From the NCBI GenBank assembly GCA_964465295.1, contig CAYXKC010000032.1, positions 1-15,017 on the forward strand: 15,017 nt of DNA, in the 5' to 3' direction. Every line of letters starts with the position of its first letter. The first letter of the stretch is position 1. The notes under the pieces were generated by a model. The model did no database searches and was not told where the DNA came from. It saw only the letters and a list, made by a program, of their open reading frames with translations. Position numbers and translations under genes: made by a program. Shown piece after piece: positions 1 through 5,679 of the stretch. The DNA comes from Methanolacinia sp964465295 (GTDB lineage Archaea; Halobacteriota; Methanomicrobia; Methanomicrobiales; Methanomicrobiaceae).

Positions 1-96
1 AGGTGACCGAAGGTCGCCGTCGGGGTTTCGAAAGGGGTTGAAAACCCCTTCGGTTCGCAAAAGTAGAGGCCGCGGGTTCAAATCCCGCCAGGTCCA
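1..96 (+). tRNA. 3' part of a tRNA gene, 5' end outside window, probably intron-containing
   Basis: The T arm is unmistakable: stem GCGGG (72-76), loop TTCAAAT (77-83), stem CCCGC (84-88). The 3' acceptor strand CAGGTCC (89-95) and discriminator A (96) follow, with no encoded CCA. An oligo-T run (97-101) comes next and fits a terminator. AGGCC (67-71) suits a short class I variable loop. Upstream bases do not form a normal anticodon arm adjoining this 3' half. Instead they form two other hairpins: GGTGACC/GGTCGCC (2-18) and a GGGGTT-GAAA-AACCCC hairpin inside 29-53. This suggests that the left part is an archaeal tRNA intron and that the 5' exon, which should start GGACCTG, lies before base 1. 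The isotype cannot be assigned. A class II tRNA was considered but does not fit well. Confidence 0.75.
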
Positions 97-110
97 TTTT
101 TGGTTTGATT

Positions 111-119
111 AATTATATT
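111..119 (+). promoter_or_regulatory. Candidate TATA box for the AAA+ ATPase gene
   Basis: AATTATATT lies in a very AT-rich stretch after the tRNA. A transcript starting about 25 bp downstream would begin near 143, upstream of all candidate start codons (170, 176, 200, 218). This is position-based inference only; TATAAT-like bases at 128-133 are an alternative. Confidence 0.35.
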
Positions 120-217
120 ATCGAGACTTATAATGGAAACATTCCATTTGTATTGGTCAATATTGTCCATTGGTAATGGATAGTTTAATTATTTTTCAGA
201 TGAATCTCAATATTATA

Positions 218-1429
218 ATGATCCTAAAAGATGAGCTCTCAAAGATTGTAATATCACAGCGGGAGAATGTTGAAAGAAAAGAACAGGGCACTTTTAGGGA
301 AGATCTACAAAAAGTCGAACCAATGGAAAATTTTACTATTGTGATCTCAGGGATTAGGAGATGCGGTAAAAGCACCCTTCTGGTTCAGTCCATGAATATG
401 GTTGAAAATTTTTATTACCTGAATTTCGAGGACCCCCGCCTTACCGAATTTGAACTGAAGGACTTTGAACTTTTAGAAGAGGTATTCTTAGAGGAATACG
501 GCGATCGTAAAATATATTATTTTGACGAAATCCAAAACCTTTCAGGATTCGAATCATATATAAGGTATCTCCTGGATAACGGAAAGAAAGTAGTAATCAC
601 CGGTTCCAATGCATCACTTCTGAGCAGGGAACTAGGAGCGAAGCTTACAGGCAGAAACCTCAGAATTGAATTGTTTCCGTTCTCTTACAAAGAATATCTC
701 GATTATATGGGAAAACCCGATTCCGATGAGACATTCAGGGAATTCCTTTTTTCCGGCGGTTTTCCTGAATATTTGAGGACAGGAATGGATGAGGTTTTGC
801 AGAACCTGCTGGTGGATATCATCGCAAGGGACATAATCTACAGATATAATATAAAGGGTTCAGGGCTGATTACCGAGATTGCAGTATACCTCCTGAGGAA
901 TGTATCCAGGGAATTTACACTTTCAAAACTCCGAAAGACTTTCTCAGGGATCGGATCTGTAACCACAATTGCTTCCTATGTTAATTTTCTTGAAGACAGT
1001 TATATCGTCTTTACACTGCCAAGATTCAGCTATTCTTTAAAGAGCAGACAGATAAATCCAAAAAAGGTATATTCTGTTGATAACGGATTTATAAGGGCCA
1101 ATTCAACAGGATTTTCCGATGATTACGGCAGGTTATTGGAAAATTACGTATTCATCGAACTCAGGAAAAAATACAGGGAACTGTTCTATTTCAGGGAAAA
1201 CGGAGAGTGCGATTTTCTGGTCAAGGAGAAGACGAATATCACAAAAGCAATCCAGGTCTGCTATAACGTTGACAACCGGAATAAGGATAGAGAGATTGAC
1301 GGCCTCCTGGAGGCCATGGGGATGTTTGGCCTGGAAGAAGGTTTTATTCTGACATTCAACCAGAGGGACGAGATCGTCTTTGACCGCAGGACGATTAAAC
1401 TAATTCCTGCCCGGGATTTTTCTTTTTGA
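218..1429 (+). CDS. AAA+ ATPase with C-terminal DUF4143 (PD-(D/E)XK-like) domain
   Basis: This is a P-loop ATPase of the widespread archaeal/bacterial AAA_14-DUF4143 family, whose cellular role is unsettled. Numbered from the ATG at 218 (403 aa), Walker A is GIRRCGKST (45-53), Walker B is IYYFDEIQN (99-107), and ITGSN (127-131) is sensor-1-like. Residues 205-290 are a helical winged-helix-like region. The C-terminal part carries a nuclease-like pattern: E308 in LEN, D332 in ECDF, then QVCY (346-349), where active nucleases have E-x-K. The catalytic lysine is therefore absent, which is common in this family. The reading frame stays open upstream to TTG 170 and ATG 176. ATG 218 is preferred because family members usually begin with MI-x-K-[DE]-[EL]-L-x-x-[IV]-x-x-Q-R, which this start matches; no ribosome binding site decides it. 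The gene stands alone beside a tRNA gene and its 5' end is AT-rich, so horizontal acquisition is possible. Confidence 0.85.
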   Translation: MILKDELSKIVISQRENVERKEQGTFREDLQKVEPMENFTIVISGIRRCGKSTLLVQSMNMVENFYYLNFEDPRLTEFELKDFELLEEVFLEEYGDRKIYYFDEIQNLSGFESYIRYLLDNGKKVVITGSNASLLSRELGAKLTGRNLRIELFPFSYKEYLDYMGKPDSDETFREFLFSGGFPEYLRTGMDEVLQNLLVDIIARDIIYRYNIKGSGLITEIAVYLLRNVSREFTLSKLRKTFSGIGSVTTIASYVNFLEDSYIVFTLPRFSYSLKSRQINPKKVYSVDNGFIRANSTGFSDDYGRLLENYVFIELRKKYRELFYFRENGECDFLVKEKTNITKAIQVCYNVDNRNKDREIDGLLEAMGMFGLEEGFILTFNQRDEIVFDRRTIKLIPARDFSF

Positions 1430-1471
1430 TTTTAAATGAAAGTTACCTTGTAATTTACATAAAACAGCGCC

Positions 1472-1498
1472 TGAAACATTCGTTTCATTCACGTTTTT
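1472..1498 (+). terminator. Hairpin plus T-run after the AAA+ ATPase gene
   Basis: TGAAAC (1472-1477) and GTTTCA (1482-1487) form a perfect 6-bp stem with loop ATTC. A GTTTTTA run follows at about 1493-1499. The element lies 43 bp after the stop codon, between convergent genes. Confidence 0.5.
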
Positions 1499-1557
1499 AT
1501 AAACAATAGATACTCCTCCTGGAATAGACCCTGGTTTAAAGAATATATCACTAATTG

Positions 1558-1564
1558 AAAAAAA
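1558..1564 (-). terminator. Oligo-T terminator of the FtsZ-like gene (minus strand)
   Basis: Seven consecutive A on the plus strand give T7 on the minus strand, 13 bases after the stop codon of the minus-strand gene. This matches the oligo-T terminators typical of archaea. Confidence 0.5.
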
Positions 1565-1576
1565 GAGACGTCAGAT

Positions 1577-4261
1577 CTAAGCCCAGAAGAGATCTTCGTC
1601 CTTTGAATCGTCATTCTTCTTTACTTTCTTTTTGGCAGAAGATACGTGGGTAAAGTCCCCCTGCCCTGAAAAAGATGATTTGTTATGAGCGGACTCTCCT
1701 GGTTTTTCTGCAGGTTTTCTTCCGCCCGGGGGCCTTGCGAAGATATCGTCCTTCGGCCTGGACGCTCCCCCTCTTACCTTTACATTATCGGACAGAAGCT
1801 CTTTTGGCCCCTGTGAAGCGCCATTTTTCATCCTGATATTGTCCGAGAGAAGCTCCTTCGGTTTCTTAACCCGGCCTCCCGGGGATATGCCGCCTGCAAC
1901 TGCAGAATCTTTCGGAAGAATGCTCGGCTTCATGCTCACCCTTCCTCCCGAAAAAGCACTATCATTGACCGATGTATTTTTGGCAACCGATATCCCCGAA
2001 CCTGTGAAGGTGCTGTCGTTGGGCTGGATCTTTCTGCCGGCTGTGACCGATCCGCCTCCGAATACAGTGTCCTTCGGTCTCATCTTCGAACCTGCAGAGA
2101 AGTTGCCTGCCGAAAACGTCCTGTCGCTTGCATGAAATCCTGTACTGCCGATACTTATCTTCTCACCGACCATCGCGACATCGCTCTTCTCTTTGGGCAT
2201 CCTTGGACCCTTGATATCCCTTATTCCAAAGATTGAATCCTTTGGTGCATTACCCATATTAACAGAAGTCATCCGGGTCATATCTGCAACATTGCGCTCA
2301 GACCTTCCGGGCAGGACAATTCCGTCGTCCTTCTTTTCATTCTCTTTCTTCCCCTGGATAGAGATCTGGTCGTCCTTCAGGTCTGTCGTTGCAGTGTTTC
2401 CGCTCCTCTCCTCAGAGGTGTATTCCTGGTATTCCTGCCGGATAACGTATTCCTTAGAAGTGAGCGGGACCTCCTCATCTTCCTCCTCCTGTTCCATGGA
2501 GCTGAAAAACCCGGGTTCTGCAACAGGCCATGTTCTCTCGGCAGGAGCAGGGGCGGGAACTTCATCCTCCTCGTCCTCCAGTAGTTCAGAGAACGAATAC
2601 TGTTTCTTGTATTCTAAAAACCGCGGGTCATCCTTTAATTCACAGCTCTTCGATTCTTCAGCATCCTCTTCAAGGAAATCCCTGAGATCGAGAGATGCTT
2701 CAGGATCACCCTCAAATTCCGAGTTCATATAATTTTCATCTCCTGCTTCAATAATGGGGGGCACATTTAAATTTTGGCTGATGTTCTGTTTCGGGGGTTT
2801 GGACGAAAAACCGCCGATAAACTCCATTGCCTCCTGTTCAAGTTCATCATAACTGCCGTTGTCCTGGTTGTGATTATAAACCGGGGGAGGGGCGGCGGCC
2901 GGCTGCCTGTACTGTACAGGCGGGGGCTGCACGACGCGGCTTTGAACTGCAGGATTTTGAACAACGGGATTATGTATAACAGGATTATCTGCTATTATTC
3001 TCTCGACCGGGACAAATTCAGGTTCATGACGGGGTGTGTTCATTCCCGAGAGCAGAAGCATCTCCTCTTCCAGAAGTCTCTGGTCTTCTTCTACCGCCTT
3101 TCTCTCTTCAATCTCCAGAAGGTAATCCTTCCTGAGTCTTTTGACATCCTCCAGGCGTGGAATATTGCGAATCCCGGAGAGCATTATTATTATACCTACG
3201 TACTTCGTATTGCTTACCGGGTAATCCCCCGATCTCATCTCGAGTCCTGCAATGCTTGAATCGATCCATTTTCTGACTGTCTGAAATCCCTTCATCGACA
3301 GTTCCTTCGAAGGGCCGGCGATCAGTATCAGCGCCTTCTCGGCGCTCGTCAGGTCGCAGGGGACCGATATATCTTCATAAACCGCCTTCTTTGCGAGTGC
3401 AACTATCCTGGTCGCTCTCTTCTGGGATACTTCGCTGAAATTGTTCTGCTGTTTCTCAGGCAGCCATTTGTCAAATATGTCCGTCCAGTTCGATGGCAGC
3501 GACTCTATTGCATACCCGACAGCGGTTATCCCGTTTCCCTTCAGCGTGTTCAGAACCTCGCCGGCATCGAGGACAACCTCGGCGGAATCTATTCCTTCCT
3601 CGTTGAATTCTCCGGCTCTCAACAGGAGCCCGACCTGGCGGGAGATCTTGTCGTTGAGCATCCTGTAGATGTCACGAGGATTGTCAGGGAAAATTCTTCC
3701 ATAAGGCGAAGGCGTATTGATTGGATTTCCGTCTTCATCGATGCGAACCTCAAAGGAGGCCTTTATCTTTCTGTACCACGTCTCGTTGTCGAATAAGATG
3801 ATCCCGTCAACGAATTCTTCCAGCTTTTCGAGGTCATCTGCAGCCTTTGCCGCCAGCCTTTTACCCTCCCTGAGATATGGGAGGGTACATACCGCAAAAA
3901 CAGGTTCAAAGTATGACTTTCGGATCTCTTTTGTAAGCTCGGGAATTACATCGCTCAGGTTTCCGCCGAGTCCCGTGAAGATCATTATCGCATCGATATC
4001 GATATTGTCCATCCTCTTGATCTTCGTCATTATCTCGTTGAGATCGACTGTTGAGCGGACATCGAAGTGAACTTCAGGGTCTATTGCAGGAAAGAAAATT
4101 TTGGCTTCATCGGGAATATTTTTTAGCTGTGAAAGAAAATTTCCGTCAGTATCGACTACTACGGCAGAGATACAGCTTATACTGCTGCGCTGATCCTGGT
4201 AATAGAGCTGGTCGACAATCCGCGACCCTGCGCCTCCCACGCCTATTGTAAGAATTCTCAT
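1577..4261 (-). CDS. Noncanonical tubulin/FtsZ-superfamily GTPase with very long disordered repeat tail
   Basis: The 894-aa product begins with an FtsZ-like fold. T1 is GVGGAGSR (7-14); VVVDTD (34-39) fits the next strand and loop. The T4 signature (FtsZ GGGTGTG) is replaced by GLGGNLSD (97-104). CTLPYLREGKR (125-135) and VDGIILFDNE (151-160) match the FtsZ stretches containing FEGxRR and the guanine-contacting N. The T7 region reads GIDSAEV (223-229), where FtsZ has NxDFADV: one acid is kept, the second is D to E, and the Asn is lost. A helical/coiled-coil segment (about 371-404) leads into a low-complexity tail: N/P/V/Q-rich (425-465), acidic (505-600), degenerate PKD repeats (671-849), a basic patch KKKVKK (877-882) and the acidic/aromatic end DEDLFWA. 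FtsZ is usually 350-400 aa, so the tail more than doubles its length. GTP binding is likely; polymerisation and a role in membrane remodelling or cell shape are inferred. It is not FtsZ1, FtsZ2 or CetZ by motif. The start is the ATG matching the family N-terminus; no clear Shine-Dalgarno precedes it. Confidence 0.85.
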   Translation of the reverse strand: MRILTIGVGGAGSRIVDQLYYQDQRSSISCISAVVVDTDGNFLSQLKNIPDEAKIFFPAIDPEVHFDVRSTVDLNEIMTKIKRMDNIDIDAIMIFTGLGGNLSDVIPELTKEIRKSYFEPVFAVCTLPYLREGKRLAAKAADDLEKLEEFVDGIILFDNETWYRKIKASFEVRIDEDGNPINTPSPYGRIFPDNPRDIYRMLNDKISRQVGLLLRAGEFNEEGIDSAEVVLDAGEVLNTLKGNGITAVGYAIESLPSNWTDIFDKWLPEKQQNNFSEVSQKRATRIVALAKKAVYEDISVPCDLTSAEKALILIAGPSKELSMKGFQTVRKWIDSSIAGLEMRSGDYPVSNTKYVGIIIMLSGIRNIPRLEDVKRLRKDYLLEIEERKAVEEDQRLLEEEMLLLSGMNTPRHEPEFVPVERIIADNPVIHNPVVQNPAVQSRVVQPPPVQYRQPAAAPPPVYNHNQDNGSYDELEQEAMEFIGGFSSKPPKQNISQNLNVPPIIEAGDENYMNSEFEGDPEASLDLRDFLEEDAEESKSCELKDDPRFLEYKKQYSFSELLEDEEDEVPAPAPAERTWPVAEPGFFSSMEQEEEDEEVPLTSKEYVIRQEYQEYTSEERSGNTATTDLKDDQISIQGKKENEKKDDGIVLPGRSERNVADMTRMTSVNMGNAPKDSIFGIRDIKGPRMPKEKSDVAMVGEKISIGSTGFHASDRTFSAGNFSAGSKMRPKDTVFGGGSVTAGRKIQPNDSTFTGSGISVAKNTSVNDSAFSGGRVSMKPSILPKDSAVAGGISPGGRVKKPKELLSDNIRMKNGASQGPKELLSDNVKVRGGASRPKDDIFARPPGGRKPAEKPGESAHNKSSFSGQGDFTHVSSAKKKVKKNDDSKDEDLFWA
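1715..2251 (-). repeat. About nine degenerate 17-20-residue protein repeats in the FtsZ-like tail
   Basis: Residues 671-849 of the FtsZ-like protein contain successive units of the form [KR]-x-P-[KN]-[DE]-[ST]-x-F-x-G-G-x-V-x-x-G-x-K. Examples are PKDSIFG (673), PKDTVFGGGSVTAGRK (729), PNDSTFTGSGISVAK (747), VNDSAFSGGRVS (765) and PKDSAVAGGISPGGRVK (783). Two near-identical PKELLSDN units (801 and 819) and PKDDIFARPPGGRK (836) follow. The pattern is visible in the protein more than in the DNA, so the units are old and diverged. Confidence 0.7.
2307..2326. repeat. Copy 1 of a 20-bp repeat shared with the FtsZ-like gene leader
   Basis: These 20 bases inside the tail-coding region (minus strand, encoding DGIVLPG) match 4292-4311 at 19 of 20 positions in the same orientation; only 2321 versus 4306 differs. 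Confidence 0.6.
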
Positions 4262-4291
4262 ATCTTTGAAGGTTTTTTGGTATCAGAAATC

Positions 4292-4311
4292 CCGGGCAGG
4301 ACAATCCCGTC
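4292..4311. repeat. Copy 2 of the 20-bp repeat, at the promoter/leader of the FtsZ-like gene
   Basis: This matches 2307-2326 at 19 of 20 positions. Read on the minus strand it would encode the same DGIVLPG residues, and that frame stays open until a TGA overlapping the ATGA of the start codon. However, the frame is closed upstream by TAA and has no start codon. It spans the transcription start predicted from the TATA box at 4320-4327 and contains CGGG/CCCG arms. Confidence 0.6.
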
Positions 4312-4319
4312 TATTTTTC

Positions 4320-4327
4320 TTTATAAA
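4320..4327 (-). promoter_or_regulatory. Candidate TATA box of the FtsZ-like gene
   Basis: TTTATAAA is followed on the minus strand by an A-rich stretch. It lies 59 bp from the start codon, which predicts transcription starting near 4296 and a leader of about 35 nt. Confidence 0.5.
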
Positions 4328-4385
4328 TCATGTACAACCGGAATGCAATTATATACTTTCCGGTGAAGAACATGCTTTTATCTTT

Positions 4386-4423
4386 ACCTGTATCTGTAGT
4401 ACAGATAATATGTAAATACAGGT
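4386..4423. promoter_or_regulatory. Nested perfect inverted repeats between the FtsZ-like gene and mer (candidate operator or hairpin)
   Basis: The inner palindrome TATCTGTAGTACAGATA (4391-4407) has two perfect 8-bp arms around one G. An outer pair, ACCTGTAT (4386-4393) and ATACAGGT (4416-4423), also matches perfectly over 8 bp. The word CTGTA/TACAG occurs four times with dyad symmetry. The element lies 125 bp from the FtsZ-like start and 158 bp from the mer start, in the shared 320-bp divergent intergenic region (4262-4581), which holds no gene. Confidence 0.6.
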
Positions 4424-4504
4424 CAATAAATTCTCTTGATAAAACAGGAATATTTCGTCTCTCCCGGTGAAACCTGACAGGCTCTTTTTCCCGTAATAAC
4501 CCAA

Positions 4505-4515
4505 ATCCTAAGGAT
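4505..4515. promoter_or_regulatory. Short palindrome upstream of the mer promoter
   Basis: ATCCT-A-AGGAT is a perfect 5-bp inverted repeat about 20 bp upstream of the TATA-like run of mer, a position suitable for an activator. It is short and could be chance. Confidence 0.3.
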
Positions 4516-4535
4516 AATGCAACAAAATGATAACG

Positions 4536-4574
4536 TTTTTAACTCTCCCTGCAATAATAATCTATTTGAGGTGA
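4536..4574 (+). promoter_or_regulatory. mer promoter candidate and start-deciding ribosome binding site
   Basis: A weak TATA-like TTTTTAAC (4536-4543) predicts transcription starting near 4566. GAGGTGA (4568-4574) is a strong Shine-Dalgarno sequence 7 nt before TTG 4582. It fixes the TTG as start codon because no ATG is at a suitable distance. A better-looking TATA (TTATATAC, about 4350-4357) would give a leader of about 200 nt. Confidence 0.6.
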
Positions 4575-4581
4575 ACAGACC

Positions 4582-5583
4582 TTGAGTTATGGAATAGAAT
4601 TTGTACCAGGAAACATCACCGTTAAACAGGTGGTAAAATACTGTAAACTTGCAGAAAACAAGGATATTGATTTTGCGTGGATTACCAACCACTACAACAA
4701 CCGCCACTGCTACCCCACACTTGCAGCAATTGCGCAGGCAACTGACAGCCTGAAGATGGGGCCGGGAATCATGAACACATTCACGGACACTCCGGCAGCA
4801 ATCGCATCATTCATGTGCACGCTGAACGAGATCTCCGAGGGACGTGCAGTTCTCGGTATCGGACCTGGCGACCTTTCAACACTCCCAAAGCTCGCAATCG
4901 ACCCTGTAAAGCCGGTTGCACGCTTAAAGGAGGGTGTACAGCAGATCAAGGCGCTTTGTGCAGGTGAAGAAGTCAAGAAGACCGGAAACATGGAATTCTT
5001 CGACTATGACGGAGCAAAACTCACAGGTGTTGAACTCCCGCCAAAGAAGAAGCAGATCCCGACATACATTGGTGCACAGGGACCAAAGATGCTCCAGCTT
5101 GCCGGTGAGATCGGAGAGGGAGCACTCATCAACGCATCGAACTCCAAGGACTTCGAGATCGCAATTCCGCTGATCAAAGAAGCATGCGACAAGGTTGACG
5201 ACAAGAAGTTCAAGAAGTTCGACGTCGGTGCATACACTGCAATGTCAATCGACCAGAGCGAGAAGAAGGCACGCAATGCAGCAAAGATCGTTGCAGCATT
5301 CATTGCAGCAGGTTCACCCCCGCCCATTCTGGAGCGCCACGGACTTGACATGGCCAACGTAGGAAAGATCAAAGAGGCACTTGCACGCTTCGACTTCGGT
5401 GCAGTCGGCGGACTTGTCGGCGACAAGGAGATCGATGCATTCACAATTGCAGGTACACCTGAGATGGTAAAGGAGAAGTGCGAGGCACTTACTGCATCAG
5501 GAGTTACACAGATCATCTTCGGTTCACCACTCGGACCCGACATGACAAACTCCATCCGCCTTCTCGGAAAATACATTGTCTGA
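4582..5583 (+). CDS. mer: 5,10-methylenetetrahydromethanopterin reductase (F420-dependent)
   Basis: Mer reduces methylene-H4MPT to methyl-H4MPT with reduced coenzyme F420, in the cytoplasm, on the CO2-to-methane route. The 333-aa protein has the normal family length and starts MSYGIEFVPG, typical of Mer. It belongs to the bacterial luciferase-like (beta/alpha)8 superfamily. FAWITNHYNNRHCYPTLA (31-48) and AVLGIGPGD (89-97) are characteristic, and GALINASN, AGTPEMVKEKCEAL and the end GKYIV align with known Mer. The start codon is TTG, chosen from the strong GAGGTGA 7 nt upstream. Alanine is mostly GCA and the codon choice resembles mtd and the ribosomal genes, fitting high expression. An oligo-T terminator follows. 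The next enzyme upstream in the pathway, Mtd, is encoded 1.7 kb away on the other strand. Confidence 0.97.
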   Translation: MSYGIEFVPGNITVKQVVKYCKLAENKDIDFAWITNHYNNRHCYPTLAAIAQATDSLKMGPGIMNTFTDTPAAIASFMCTLNEISEGRAVLGIGPGDLSTLPKLAIDPVKPVARLKEGVQQIKALCAGEEVKKTGNMEFFDYDGAKLTGVELPPKKKQIPTYIGAQGPKMLQLAGEIGEGALINASNSKDFEIAIPLIKEACDKVDDKKFKKFDVGAYTAMSIDQSEKKARNAAKIVAAFIAAGSPPPILERHGLDMANVGKIKEALARFDFGAVGGLVGDKEIDAFTIAGTPEMVKEKCEALTASGVTQIIFGSPLGPDMTNSIRLLGKYIV

Positions 5584-5607
5584 GAAAACCGGACAATATC
5601 CCAAATC

Positions 5608-5618
5608 TTTTTTGTTTT
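5608..5618 (+). terminator. Oligo-T terminator after mer
   Basis: T6-G-T4 begins 24 bp after the mer stop codon, typical of archaeal intrinsic termination. Confidence 0.55.
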
Positions 5619-5632
5619 AAGCACCTTTCTTA

Positions 5633-5666
5633 AATCAGGGTATTTCATTCCGGCGAATGCCTGATT
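5633..5666 (+). repeat. Hairpin just upstream of the GalT-like start
   Basis: AATCAGG (5633-5639) pairs with CCTGATT (5660-5666). Inside, CATTC-CGGC-GAATG (5646-5659) is a perfect 5-bp stem with a tetraloop, leaving a one-sided 6-nt bulge. It ends 13 bases before the start codon, so it could affect translation or be an operator. Confidence 0.5.
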
Positions 5667-5679
5667 ACCCGGCGATAAC

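Noticed and set aside
2193..2732. Plus-strand serine-rich frame of 179 codons within the FtsZ-like tail gene
   Set aside because: It is antisense to acidic GAG/GAA/GAT codons of the tail, which produce runs of Ser/Phe codons on the other strand.
4261..4330. A short upstream peptide gene (DGIVLPG frame) overlapping the FtsZ-like start codon
   Set aside because: The frame is closed by TAA just upstream and contains no ATG, GTG or TTG start codon; reported only as a DNA repeat.
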